Source of the DNA: CAVQAH01 sp963784195
GTDB taxonomy: Bacteria; Acidobacteriota; Vicinamibacteria; Vicinamibacterales; 2-12-FULL-66-21
Direction: 5' to 3'
NCBI GenBank assembly: GCA_963784195.1
Contig: CAWARA010000020.1
Coordinates: 868,001-932,000, forward strand
DNA length: 64,000 nt
The notes beneath the pieces were generated by a model that searched no databases, was not told where the DNA came from, and worked only from the letters and a program-made list of their open reading frames with translations. The translations under genes and the position numbers were made by a program. The first letter of the stretch is position 1. Each line of letters starts with the position of its first letter. This document shows positions 26,919-36,181 of this stretch, piece by piece.

Positions 26919-28295
26919 GTGATTGTGATTCGTGACGCCGGCGTCGTTGACGTCGAGGCGGGTCGAATCAGGGAGCGTCAGACAATAGTCATCCGGAACG
27001 GCGTTATCGAGACAATTGGTGAGGGGCTCACGGTCCCGCCTGGAGCACTGACGATCGATGGCCGCGGTAAGTACGTGATGCCGGGCTTGATCGACACACA
27101 CGTGCATCTGACGACGAATGAAGAGCTGCTGATCTATGCCGCAGCGGGCGTCACGACCGTTCAGAGTCTGGGCGATCGCGTCAAGGACAACCAGGTGCGA
27201 TCGGCCGGCGTCGAAGCGGCCGCGCTGGCGGGACCTGGTGTCGTGAGCTGCGATTTCGTCGCTGCAGGCGTGTCGTCGGACGGCGTCGAAGCGATCGTGT
27301 CGGACGCAGTTGCCTCGGGCGCCGAGTGCATCAAGATGTATAGTCCGCCGGACTGGACGAACGCGCAGCACCGAGATCTCGTCAAGGCCGCGCGGGCGCG
27401 AGGGCTGCGTATCGGCGGCCACCTTCCCCGTAACCTGCCGCTCGACCAGGCGCTGGCGAACGGCCAGCAGTTCGTGGCGCACGCCGAGGAGTTCCTCTAC
27501 GCGTACTTCTTCAAGTTCCCCGATCGTTTGAACGAAGCGCGCATTGCTGAAAATGCGACGGCGGTCCGCGCCAGCGGCCTCAGCGTCACGCCGACACTCG
27601 TCGCCTATCACGCGATCGTTCGTCAGGTGGGACCGGAGATTGACGCGTTGATCGTCCGGCCGGAGCTCCGCTACGTGCCACGCGGCGTGCTCGAACGATG
27701 GAAGCCGCCGGAGAACCGCTACCGTAAGCGTTTCACGGCCGCCGACGGCGAGCGCCTGAATGACGCATTCGTCTTTCAGCAGAAGCTCGTACGCGCGTGG
27801 TCGGACGCCGGCGTGCCGCTCGCGCTTGGCACCGATGCCTCTCCGATGATGCCGTTCGTGGTCCCGGGATTCTCGGCGCTCGACGAGCTCGACGAGCTCC
27901 GGCAGGCCGGGCTGACACCCGCGCAGGTCCTCCGCGCCGCGACGATCGATGGCGCGACCCTCGCCGGGCGCAGCGATCGCGGTGTGATCGCGCCCGCCAA
28001 GCGTGCCGATTTGATCGTGCTCGACGCCAACCCTCTCGATGACGTGAGGCACGTCAGGCGCCGGCACGGGGTGATGGTGAAAGGCCGGTGGATGAGCGAG
28101 GAATGGCTACAGAAAGAGCTGGCGCGCCGGTCGGAACAGACTACTGCGCGCGGGCCTGCACGTCGTGAGCAGGTGGCCCCTCCATCAACCGGCTTGCCTG
28201 CAGCCGTCGTTCGCCTCCCGCGCGGCCAGCGCCCGGAGGATTCACCGAATCATTCGGCGGACGCGGAATCGGGACGCTCCCGAATTCCTCACTGA
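26919..28295 (+). CDS. Amidohydrolase family protein (imidazolonepropionase-like)
   Basis: A metal-dependent amidohydrolase of the imidazolonepropionase/prolidase-like branch. The N-terminal strand region VIRDAGVVDVEAGRIRE leads to the metal-binding MPGLIDTHVHL (HxH, about residue 60). IGGHLP and HAEEFLY are further ligand segments, and LALGTDASPMMPFV carries the final Asp. The C-terminus has GVIAPAKRADLIVLDANP. The last 60 residues, after WLQKELARR, are low complexity and overlap the convergent gene at 28141-28833 by 155 bases. GTG 26919 is simply the first start in frame; the real N-terminus is probably the anchor at 26702-26908. Confidence 0.85.
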   Translation: MIVIRDAGVVDVEAGRIRERQTIVIRNGVIETIGEGLTVPPGALTIDGRGKYVMPGLIDTHVHLTTNEELLIYAAAGVTTVQSLGDRVKDNQVRSAGVEAAALAGPGVVSCDFVAAGVSSDGVEAIVSDAVASGAECIKMYSPPDWTNAQHRDLVKAARARGLRIGGHLPRNLPLDQALANGQQFVAHAEEFLYAYFFKFPDRLNEARIAENATAVRASGLSVTPTLVAYHAIVRQVGPEIDALIVRPELRYVPRGVLERWKPPENRYRKRFTAADGERLNDAFVFQQKLVRAWSDAGVPLALGTDASPMMPFVVPGFSALDELDELRQAGLTPAQVLRAATIDGATLAGRSDRGVIAPAKRADLIVLDANPLDDVRHVRRRHGVMVKGRWMSEEWLQKELARRSEQTTARGPARREQVAPPSTGLPAAVVRLPRGQRPEDSPNHSADAESGRSRIPH

Positions 28296-28833
28296 GCAGC
28301 GCCACCATCGGGCTGGTTCCGGTCAACAACACACCGGCCGCGTAGTACGCGGCTATCAGCAGAACCGGCCACAGCAACCGCGAGCCCGCCGCCGCACAGC
28401 TGAACGCGAGGATCGCCGCGACCGTCAGATCGGCGGCCGTGCCTCGGATCCTGGCCCGCTGGGACGCCGTGCTGATTGGACGAACAACAGGCGGGGCCGA
28501 TGCAATCTCTCCGAACGCCCATTGCGTCGGAACTGGGGCCTGAGGCTGCGCGCCTTGCAACGCCCCGGGCACAGGCACCACTTCTGGCGGCGGCTGGTAT
28601 TGAGTCTCGAACCGCCGATACACCTCGTCCGGGTCGAGTCCGACACATTGAGCGTACGAACGCACGAATGCGCGCCGGAAGATCCCGCCAGGCCAGCGGG
28701 AGATGTCGTCAGTCTCCAACCCTTCCAGGAGTGCGACCGACACCTTGGTGCTTTCCGAAATGGTCTTCAGCGTGAGGCCGCGACTCTCGCGCTCGAGTCG
28801 AAGGTAGGGACCTAGCGTGGTCGATTCGTCCAT
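28141..28833 (-). CDS. HTH_25 (RodZ-like) DNA-binding domain fused to an RDD-like membrane domain, paralogue 1
   Basis: A 230-residue protein. Residues 5-75 are a RodZ-type helix-turn-helix (LGPYLRLERESRGLTLKTIS, then GGIFRRAFVRSYAQCVGLDP). A Pro/Gln linker (about 85-130) leads to two hydrophobic helices (DLTVAAILAFSCAAAGSRLL and PVLLIAAYYAAGVLL). The second ends in GTSPMVALL, resembling the TPGKxLL of RDD membrane proteins. Unlike RodZ there is no long periplasmic domain. A paralogue with the same layout is at 47872-48498. Function unknown; a membrane-tethered regulator or cytoskeleton adaptor is possible. Confidence 0.78.
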   Translation of the reverse strand: MDESTTLGPYLRLERESRGLTLKTISESTKVSVALLEGLETDDISRWPGGIFRRAFVRSYAQCVGLDPDEVYRRFETQYQPPPEVVPVPGALQGAQPQAPVPTQWAFGEIASAPPVVRPISTASQRARIRGTAADLTVAAILAFSCAAAGSRLLWPVLLIAAYYAAGVLLTGTSPMVALLSEEFGSVPIPRPPNDSVNPPGAGRAGGERRLQASRLMEGPPAHDVQARAQ

Positions 28834-29078
28834 CAGTCCGGATACATAGAGTTAGACGCAGGGTGTGAGGGGAGTATGCGCCTACTGCCAGCCTGACGCA
28901 AGGGCATCTTCTTCGAATGGGGCTCCGCCCCATACCCCGGCTCGGTCGCTAGCGCGCGGGTCCCGTACGCCCGCTCCGCTCCCTCGCAAGGCGCGCCGTG
29001 CGCGCCTTCGCCGGACTACGGCATGCGTCCTAGCCCAACGGCCGTCACGAACCGGCGAGGGTACCGCGTCGGGTCGGG
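28834..29078. other. Intergenic GC-rich segment with short hairpins, no gene seen
   Basis: GGGGCTCCGCCCC at 28919-28931 is a perfect short stem-loop, and GGCGCGCCGTGCGCGCC near 28991-29008 is another self-complementary stretch. No tRNA-like cloverleaf, T-run or supportable ORF was found. The segment lies between the 3' end of the serine hydrolase gene and the 5' end of the HTH_25 gene, so it probably holds the latter's promoter. Confidence 0.45.
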
Positions 29079-30020
29079 CTACCGCGGCGAGCGCGACGCA
29101 AAGTGATCATAGAGAAGGCGGGAGACACGGGCTGCGGTCGTCAGCGCCTCGTTTTCGATCCCCCACGTCGTGTCTTCGATTTGTCTGGCGTAGATAGCGA
29201 CGACGTATCGACAATCCTGACTGGTCACAATCGCGGCGTCGGCACGAACGTGACGCTTCACGCCGTCAGGCCCCGCATGTTTTTCCTCGTCGGTGCCCGT
29301 CTTGTTGCCGATGGTCAGCCCACGTGCGGAGGGAATCAGGCGCGGGATCATGGCCCGGTCCTGCTGACGCCGCAACGTCACCAGCATCGATTCTGATGCG
29401 GCGGCGCTGACAGCCTTGCCTTCAGCGATCAACGCCATGAGCTTCGCCATCTCTCGCGGTGTGGTCATGCCAAGACCGAACTCGCGTTCGAGTTCCGGCA
29501 GCACATCAGGCCGCCCGTCACGAAACGTCGGTCGAAAGAGCCTCGTATCCCGAAGGCCGTAGCTATCGAGGCGCTCGTTCACCCTGGCAGTCCCGAGCCG
29601 CTCGATGAGCAGATTGGTGGCGGTGTTATCGCTCAGCACGATCATCAGGTGTATGAGGTCGGCGACCGTCAGGCTCAACCCGTCATGCATGCCGTTCAGA
29701 ACGCCCGAGCCTCCGACCTTGTCCGACTCTTTGAGCGCGATCGCTGTGGTCAGCGGGAGCCGGCCGTCGGCCGCCTGCTGATAAGCCTCGACCATCACCG
29801 CCGTCTTGATCGTGCTGGCCGTCGGAAACCTGGTGTCCGCATTGACGGCGACCGTCTCCCCCGACCGCAGATCTATCGCGGCAACTCCCATGACGCCGCG
29901 AAAAGCCCGGACGATCTCACCGACTTTCTGCTCCATGCCGTTCGTCCCGCCCCTCGCCTGCCCGGACGCGACCACGACCGCCGGGCCTAGAACCAATACC
30001 GCCAGAACGCATTTCGTCAC
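29079..30020 (-). CDS. Class A beta-lactamase-fold serine hydrolase
   Basis: A 313-residue exported protein with a signal peptide (residues 1-22). The three active-site motifs of the penicillin-binding/beta-lactamase fold are present: SxxK in FPTASTIKTAVMVEAYQ (about residue 69), SDN in HLMIVLSDNTATNLLIERLG, and KTG in IGNKTGTDEEKH. The class A omega-loop glutamate is not certain: PELEREFGLGMTTPREMAKL aligns with the region but lacks the standard ExxLN. It may therefore be a peptidoglycan-related hydrolase and not a true beta-lactamase. GTG start at 30020. Its 5' side is filled by a 13-bp repeat array. Confidence 0.87.
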   Translation of the reverse strand: MTKCVLAVLVLGPAVVVASGQARGGTNGMEQKVGEIVRAFRGVMGVAAIDLRSGETVAVNADTRFPTASTIKTAVMVEAYQQAADGRLPLTTAIALKESDKVGGSGVLNGMHDGLSLTVADLIHLMIVLSDNTATNLLIERLGTARVNERLDSYGLRDTRLFRPTFRDGRPDVLPELEREFGLGMTTPREMAKLMALIAEGKAVSAAASESMLVTLRRQQDRAMIPRLIPSARGLTIGNKTGTDEEKHAGPDGVKRHVRADAAIVTSQDCRYVVAIYARQIEDTTWGIENEALTTAARVSRLLYDHFASRSPR

Positions 30021-30040
30021 AGGGGGACTATAGATCGGTC

Positions 30041-30258
30041 CTGACGGGGGTTCATGACATACGGGGGTTCATGACGGGGGTTCATGACGGGGGTTCATGA
30101 CGGGGGTTCACGACGGACGATCACGACGAGCGTTCCGCGATTCGATTCGAAGGCTGACCGGACGCGGATCTCCGCAGCTCGTCAGCCGTGAACCCTCGTC
30201 GTGAACCCCCGTCCTGAACCCTCGTCGTGAACCCCCGTCCTGAACCCTCGTCGTGAAA
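30041..30258. repeat. 13-bp tandem repeats in facing arrays (GGGGGTTCATGAC), copy 2
   Basis: The left array (30041-30131) holds about six 13-base units of GGGGGTTCATGAC. The right array (30186-30258) holds about five units of CCGTCCTGAACCC / CTCGTCGTGAACC. They occupy nearly the whole 300-base gap between the divergent serine hydrolase and TolB-amidohydrolase genes, so any promoters must lie within or at the edge of the repeats. No gene is present. Confidence 0.85.
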
Positions 30259-30320
30259 GCGTTTGTTCTTGCCCCGGATTCGCGGTATTCGCTACGCTTC
30301 GCGGTACTGGAGGAACGTTC

Positions 30321-30777
30321 ATGATCGCAGACCGCAGCCGCAGTCGCGGCCCCGCCTACCGGTGGCTGACCTTCGCCCTCGTAATCGGGTTGTGCCTGCT
30401 GCCAGGACCGGCCCGCTTCTCTGCTCAGGAAAAGCAGGAGGAGGGCGGCGATAAGAAAGAGAAAAAAGATCTGCCGCTCGAGCCGGATCGAACGATCGAT
30501 TTCGAGACCAGCGAAGGATCGTGGATCTCGCTCGACGTGGCGCCTGATGGCCGCGCGATCGTGTTCGAGTTGATCGGTGACCTCTATACCTTGCCCATCT
30601 CGGGCGGGGCGGCAACGCGGATTGCGTCGGGGCTGAACTTCGACTCTCAGCCCCGATACTCGCCGGACGGATCGAAGATTGTCTTCCTCTCGGATCGCAG
30701 CGGCGACGAGAACGTCTGGATCGCGAACCACGATGGCACCGATCCAAGGCCGCTGACCAAAGGCAAGAGCACACGGG
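30321..30777 (+). CDS. TolB-like propeller/amidohydrolase fusion, part 1 of 3 (gene 30321-33737)
   Basis: N-terminal 152 residues of a very large secreted enzyme. A signal peptide (YRWLTFALVIGLCLLPGPAR) is followed by a Lys/Glu-rich linker and the first PD40/WD40-like propeller blades (ISLDVAPDGRAIVFELIGDL, PRYSPDGSKIVFLSDRSGDE). GGAGGAA lies eight bases before the ATG. The frame breaks at CACGGGTACTGG (30777), where one extra G separates KGKSTR from YWSPEWTPDGKYIVV. Confidence 0.84.
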
Positions 30778-32892
30778 TACTGGTCGCCCGAGTGGACGCC
30801 GGACGGCAAGTACATCGTCGTGTCGCGTTCGGGCACCGCAACGACGGGGACACAGCTCTGGCTGTATCACGTCGACGGTGGCAACGGCGTCAACCTCACG
30901 GGAAGCGAGGAGCGCCGGCAGCTCAACCCGATGGGTGCGGCGTTCGGCAAGGACGACCGGTTCGTCTACTACACCGAGCGCACGGCGGCCGGCAGCGTCT
31001 ACAACCAGATGAACTTCCGCTGGCAGCTCGGCGTGTACGACCGCCAGACCGGCGAAAACTTCCGCATGAGCGACGAGCTCGGCAGCGCGATGCGGCCCGT
31101 GCTCTCGCCCGACGGACGCTGGCTCGTTTACGCCACGCGCTGGGACGCGCAGACGGGTCTGCGTGTTCGGGATCTCAAGAGCGGCGACGATTCATGGCTG
31201 ATCTATCCGGTCACCCGGGACGACCAGGAGTCCGCGTCGACGCGGGACCTGATGCCCGGATCGTCGTTCACGCCCGATTCGAAAGCGCTGATCACGTCGT
31301 TCGACGGAGGAATCTGGCGTGTCGACGTCCCGTCGGGCGAAGCGACGAAGATTCCGTTCACGGCGCGCGTCGAGCAACGTCTCGGCCCGAAGGTGCAGTT
31401 CGAGTATGCGGTCGATCAGGGGCCCGTGCGCGCGCAGCAGATTCGATTTCCGCGCCTGTCGCCTGACGGCAAGCGTCTCGCGTTCACCGCACTCGATCGC
31501 CTGTGGATCATGGACTATCCCAATGGCAAGGCGCGGCGGATCAGCACGACCGATGCCGGCGAACATCAGCCGGCGTGGTCGCCGGATGGAAAGTTCCTGA
31601 CCTACGTCACCTGGTCAGACCTCGAAGGCGGCCATGTCTTCCGCGTTGCGGCCGACGGCGGAATCCCGCAGAAGCTGACGCAGCTCTCCTCGTACTACTC
31701 CGACCCGGTCTACTCCCCCGACGGCCAGCGGATCGTTGTCGTGCGCGGACCTCGTGGGGAGCGGCAGGAGGACTTCTCGCCGCAGGGCCGGGGCGGACAG
31801 GCGATGGACATCGTGTGGATTCCTGCTACGGGCGGGGAGGCGACGACGATCACACCGTTCCGCGGCAATGGCGCGCCCCACTTCGCGAAAGACCCGACCC
31901 GCATCTACGCATTCGAAGGCACTCGCGGCCTCGTTTCGTTCCGGTGGGACGGCACCGATCGCAAGACGCACGTCAAGGTCACGGGATATAAGAATCCGAA
32001 TGCCGAGCAGGCCGGGCCGGCCAGCGACGTGATGATGGGCCCGGACGGCGAAACGGCGATCGCCGAGGCACAGCATCACGTGTATCTGATCACCGTGCCG
32101 GTCAAGGGCGGCGAAGCGCCGACCGTTGCGCTCGCGAGCCCGGACAGCGCATCGGTGCCAGTCAGGAAGCTGACGACCGTCGGCGGCGAGTTCCTGTCAT
32201 GGGCCGAAGGCGGAAAGATCGTCACGTTCGCGCTGGGCCGCACGCTCTTCCGCTACGACCTCGACGCGTCGAAAGCGGCGTACGACGCCGAGAAACGAAA
32301 GGCCGAACAGGAAAAGGCCAAGACGCCCGGCGAAGCCGCAGCGGCCGACAAGCCTGCCGGCGAGCAGAAGCCTCCGGAACGGAAGAAGCCGGCCTACGAA
32401 GCAACTGCCGTTGAAGTGATCGTCGAGGCGGCGCGCGCCAAGGCGGTCGGCACGGTGCTCCTCCGTGGCGCGCGGATCCTGACGATGAACGGGACCGAAG
32501 CGATCGAGAACGGCGACATCCTGATCAAAGACAACCGGATCGAGGAGGTCGGCCGGCGCGGTCAGGTGAAGGCACCGGCCGGCGTGAAAACGATCGACGT
32601 CACCGGCAAGACGATCATGCCGGGGCTGATCGACGTGCACGCGCACATCTGGCCGGCCTGGGGCATCCACAAAACGCAGGTGTGGGAATACCTCGCGAAC
32701 CTCGCCTACGGCGTGACGACCACACGCGATCCGCAGACCGCCACGACCGACGTGCTCTCCTATCGCGACATGGTTGAAACGGGCCAGATGATCGGCCCGC
32801 GCGTCTACGGAACCGGCCCCGGGGTGTTCTCGCAGGACAACGTGCAGAGCCTCGACGAGGCCCGCGACGTGCTGAAACGCTACAGCCAGTAC
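30778..32892 (+). CDS. TolB-like propeller/amidohydrolase fusion, part 2 of 3
   Basis: About 705 residues. More propeller blades come first (RPVLSPDGRWLVYATRWDAQ, ISTTDAGEHQPAWSPDGKFL, DPVYSPDGQRIVVVRGPRGE), then a charged Lys/Glu/Pro linker near 32280-32400. The amidohydrolase domain begins at VGTVLLRGARILTMNGTEAI, with metal-binding MPGLIDVHAHIWPAWG (HxH). The literal ORF starts at the ATG at 30820 and ends at 32931. The frame is lost at AGTACCTGGGA (32889-32899), where one extra C breaks SQYWDTKTIKQYM. Family members are periplasmic hydrolases of unproven substrate. Confidence 0.86.
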
Positions 32893-33737
32893 CTGGGATA
32901 CCAAGACCATCAAGCAGTACATGGCCGGTAACCGGCAGCAGCGGCAGTGGATCATCATGGCGGCCAAGGAGCAGAAGTTGATGCCGACGCTCGAAGGCGG
33001 CCTCGACCTCAAGCTCAATCTCACGCAGATCCTCGACGGCTACGCCGGCCTCGAGCACACGCTGCCGATCATGCCGCTCTACAAGGACGTCATACAGCTC
33101 GTCGCGCAGTCCGGCATCGTCTATACGCCCACGCTGCTCGTGCAGTACGGCGGACCCTGGGCCGAAAACTACTTCTACGAGTCCACCGACGTGCACGGCG
33201 ACACGAAGATGCGCCGGTTCACGCCGCACTCGGATCTCGACGGCACCGTGCTCAGGCGGCCGTGGTTCCACGAGCAGGAATACTCGTTCCCGCTCGCCGC
33301 CAAGGTCCTCGCCGACGTCGTCGCGGCCGGCGGCAAGATCGGCCTCGGCGGACACGGCCAACGTCAAGGCATCCAGTGCCACTGGGAGCTCTGGGCAATC
33401 GCGTCAGGCGGCATGTCGAATCAGGACGTGCTGAAGGTCGGCACGATCTTCGGCGCCGAAGCGATTGGCATGGCCAAGGACCTCGGCACCATCGAAAAGG
33501 GAAAGCTTGCCGACCTCATCGTTCTCGACCGCAATCCGCTGGAGAACATCCGGAATACGAACTCGGTCCGCTACGTGATGAAGAACGGCGAGATCTACGA
33601 CGCCGAAACGCTGGATCAGATCTGGCCGCAGCAGAAGAAACTGCCGCGTCAGGTACTGGTGGGACCTCGAGCCGACGCTGCGCAAGACGGCGCCGAACCG
33701 CCCCAGCATCACGACGAATGGGGGATCGGCGAAGTAG
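32893..33737 (+). CDS. TolB-like propeller/amidohydrolase fusion, part 3 of 3
   Basis: C-terminal part: TKTIKQYMAGNRQQRQWI, then GYAGLEHTLP, GLGGHGQRQGIQCHWELW (metal and substrate loop) and KGKLADLIVLDRNPLENI. A last frameshift at CAGGTACTGGTGG (33651-33656) separates LPRQ from YWWDLEPTLRKTAPNRPSIT and a natural stop at 33737; the literal ORF instead runs to 33868 through repeat DNA. The repaired protein is about 1,138 residues. Two of its three breaks are an extra G directly in front of TACTGG. Confidence 0.83.
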
Positions 33738-33752
33738 TTCGTACCGACGGTA

Positions 33753-33853
33753 CCGTGGTCCGTGGTCCGTGGTCCGTGTCTCGCCGGGCTTCCGTTCGGC
33801 AATTACGCGCCCAGTCGTTCGACGAGACACGGACTACGAGCCACGAACTACGG
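33753..33853. repeat. Heptamer-word inverted pair (GTCCGTG versus CACGGACTACGA)
   Basis: CGTGGTCCGTGGTCCGTGGT words at 33753-33786 face GAGACACGGACTACGAGCCA words at 33821-33853, around a 34-base centre. The array separates the convergent TolB-amidohydrolase and methyltransferase genes (stops at 33737 and 33869), so it could serve as a bidirectional mRNA end structure. Confidence 0.7.
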
Positions 33854-33868
33854 CATGAAAACAGGTAG

Positions 33869-34387
33869 TCAGAACATACGCCGATCGACGATTCCTTCGT
33901 GCTCCAGGAGCCAGCGCTTGCGGTCGAGGCCGCCGCCGTATCCTGTCAGCGATCCGTTTGCACCGATAACACGGTGGCAGGGCACGATGACGGCGACCGG
34001 GTTCGCGCCGTTAGCGGCGCCGACGGCGCGGATGGCGGCCGGCGCTCCGATCGTGGCAGCGAGCCCTGAGTACGACGCCGTCGTGCCGGCACGAACCGCC
34101 CTCAGCGCATCCCACACGCGCCGCTGAAAGGGCGTTCCGTGCATCTCGACCTCGATCTCGTCGAGGCTCTCGAGATCACCTTTGAAGTACCGGCGCAACA
34201 CCGAAATCGCGCCGCCGGGGTCCTTCCCGGCTTTCACGTCGACGCCCGGGTACCACGCCGCGATCTCTTTCCGCGCGCCGCGCTCGTCCGTATCGAAATG
34301 CAGCATGCACACGCGATCCCCGTTGGCCGCAACCATCAACGGGCCGATCGGTGATGAGTATGAAGCAAACGTAATCATGCAGTTCAT
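33869..34387 (-). CDS. ogt: Methylated-DNA--protein-cysteine methyltransferase
   Basis: A protein of about 172 residues that removes O6-methylguanine lesions by irreversible transfer to its own cysteine. The active-site motif PCHRV is intact (NPVAVIVPCHRVIGANGSLT), with the Arg-finger/helix-turn-helix segment GTPFQRRVWDALRAVRAGTT before it and GYGGGLDRKRWLLEHEG after it. The N-terminal domain (SSPIGPLMVAANGDRVCML) is Ogt-like. No Ada DNA-binding domain is present. ATG at 34387 is chosen; 34405 and 34378 are alternatives in frame. Confidence 0.93.
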   Translation of the reverse strand: MNCMITFASYSSPIGPLMVAANGDRVCMLHFDTDERGARKEIAAWYPGVDVKAGKDPGGAISVLRRYFKGDLESLDEIEVEMHGTPFQRRVWDALRAVRAGTTASYSGLAATIGAPAAIRAVGAANGANPVAVIVPCHRVIGANGSLTGYGGGLDRKRWLLEHEGIVDRRMF

Positions 34388-34438
34388 TCTAGCGCCGGCA
34401 TTCATCGCGCACTAGCCGGAATCGGACATCTGTACTTG

Positions 34439-34550
34439 CCGTGGTTCGTGGCTCGTAGCTCGTCGCTCGTCGACTCAGTCGGCGTGTATCGAAGGACTAG
34501 ACGTCGCCCCGCTGCCCGGCGAGACACGAGCTACGAACCACGAACCACGG
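34439..34550. repeat. Heptamer-word inverted pair (CCGTGGTTCGTGG versus CCACGAACCACGG)
   Basis: GTGGTTCGTGGCTCGTAGCT words with CTCGTCG at 34439-34474 pair with CACGAGCTACGAACCACGAA words at 34520-34550. A degenerate GTGAACCCCGTCGTG stretch of the 13-bp type follows at 34556-34575. The array lies upstream of the PadR gene at 34657. Confidence 0.7.
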
Positions 34551-34656
34551 CAGTCCGTGAACCCCGTCGTGCCTCCCCCGTGTCCCGTGACGAACCCTTG
34601 ACTCTCTAGGCATTGAAACCTAGACTCTCTAAGTAACGTATCAACCGAGGAGAGAC

Positions 34657-35004
34657 ATGGCCCCGACATCCAGCAAGCCCGATCCGTCCGGAATGCTCCA
34701 CGGCACGCTCGACGCGCTCGTGCTCAAGACGTTGAGTTGGGGCTCGCGTCACGGATACGGCATCGCCAAGTGGATCGAAGAAGCCACGGATGAGGCCGTG
34801 ATCGTCGAGGAAGGGTCGCTCTATCCCGCTCTGTATCGAATGGAGCGGCGCGGGTGGATCGAAGCGGAGTGGGGAATCTCTGAGCTCGGCCGCAAGGCAA
34901 AGTTCTATCGCATCACCGCGAAAGGCCGGCGTCAGCTCGCCTCCGAAACTCAGGAGTGGGCGAAATTCGCGTCGGCCGTTTCCAAGATCCTGCTGCCTGC
35001 CTGA
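34657..35004 (+). CDS. PadR-family transcriptional regulator
   Basis: A 115-residue PadR protein: MLHGTLDALVLKTLSWGSRH and GYGIAKWIEEATDEAVIVEE are the winged-helix core, GSLYPALYRMERRGWI the recognition region, and KAKFYRITAKGRRQL the wing. GAGGAGAG lies seven bases upstream of the ATG. It is followed after one base by the start of an ADOP gene, so the two form an operon. It is a near twin of the PadR at 12436, which fits duplication of the whole PadR-ADOP module. Confidence 0.92.
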   Translation: MAPTSSKPDPSGMLHGTLDALVLKTLSWGSRHGYGIAKWIEEATDEAVIVEEGSLYPALYRMERRGWIEAEWGISELGRKAKFYRITAKGRRQLASETQEWAKFASAVSKILLPA

Positions 35005-35005
35005 T

Positions 35006-35440
35006 ATGAGATTCGGTGAACGGCTTCGATCGGCACTCTGGAAACAGCGAGTCGAAGACGAGGTGGACTCGGAGTTTGAGTTCCACGTCGAGATGCGCAC
35101 GCGCGAATACGTGGCGCAAGGCATGAGCGCAGGTGACGCGCGCGAGCGGGCGATTCGGCGTTTCGGCGATATCAACCGGGTCAACCACACCTGCCGTGAC
35201 ATCGGCAGACTGCGAGATCGAGACGTGCGGCGAACCGAATATTTCTCAGAGATTGTCCAGGACGTGACCTTCGCGGTCCGTCAGATGATCAAGAACCCTG
35301 CCTTCACCGCCGTCGCGGTGATCACCCTCGCGCTGGGCATCGGCGCGACGACGGCAATCTTCAGCGCCGTGAAGGCGGTCGTGTTGCAACCACTGCCGTT
35401 CCCCGATCCGGACCGCGTGCTGGCGGTCTACGAGGAGTAC
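35006..35440 (+). CDS. ADOP-family permease, part 1 of 3 (gene 35006-37736)
   Basis: First 145 residues. The permease prefix domain comes first (RVEDEVDSEFEFHVEMRTRE, AIRRFGDINRV), then the first membrane helix (FTAVAVITLALGIGATTAIF) and the start of the first MacB domain. The frame breaks at GAGTACACGCGATGG (35437-35445): removing one A after GTAC joins VYEEY to RDGRGNVSAGNYVDG. The gene is directly coupled to the PadR gene in front. Confidence 0.85.
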
Positions 35441-36181
35441 ACGCGATGGTCGCGGCAACGTCTCGGCCGGCAACTACGTGGACGGCATCGAGCCCGTGCA
35501 GAAGTTCGAGTCGATCACCGCGGTTCAGTATTCGAGCTTCAACATCTCCGACGCGGGCCAGCCGGAACGCGTGGTCGGCGCCCGCACGACCTGGGGATTC
35601 TTCCAGGTGTTCTCGATTGCGCCTGCGTTGGGCCGCGTGTTCACTCGCGATGACGACCAGCCAGGCCGCGAACAGGTGGTCGTGCTCAGCCACCGTCTGT
35701 GGACGAGGCGCTTCGGGTCGGATTCGGCGGTGGTCGGCAAAGAGATCACGTTGAACGGCCGGCCGCACGAAGTGGTTGGCGTGATGCCCGCAACTTTCGA
35801 CTTCACGGCACAAACCGAGGAGCTCTGGGTTCCAATCGCTTTCACCCCTGAGCGCAAAGCGCAGCATGATGAGCACTACCTGCAGGTCTACGGCCGATTG
35901 AAGCCGGACGCGACAACCGCCGAAACGCTCGCGGAATTGCAGATCAATGCGAACCGTCTCCGGCAGACCTATCCAAACGACAATCCGCAGCTCGGATTCG
36001 CCGCCGTCACGGCTCTCGAGGAGCTGGTCGGCGACTACCCGCGACGGCTCTACACACTTCTTGGCGCTGTCGGCTTCGTGCTGCTCATCGCCTGCGGCAA
36101 CATCGCCAACCTGTTGCTGGCTCGCGGCGCCGCGCGCTCCACCGAGCTGGCGATCCGCACCTCGCTCGGTGCCGGGCGGGG
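35441..36181 (+). CDS. ADOP-family permease, part 2 of 3
   Basis: The rest of the first MacB domain (GNVSAGNYVDG, FSIAPALGRVFTRDDDQPGR, EELWVPIAFTPERK) and the first FtsX helix pair (LLGAVGFVLLIACGNIANLL, ARGAARSTELAIRTSLGAGR). The frame is lost at GGGCGGGGCGCATCG (about 36174-36184), where one base seems to be missing before RIARQLLTESVVLS. The literal ORF ends at 36203. Confidence 0.82.

Noticed and set aside
28834..29078. tRNA or small RNA gene in the GC-rich gap
   Set aside because: No cloverleaf, CCA end or conserved tRNA boxes; only short GC hairpins.
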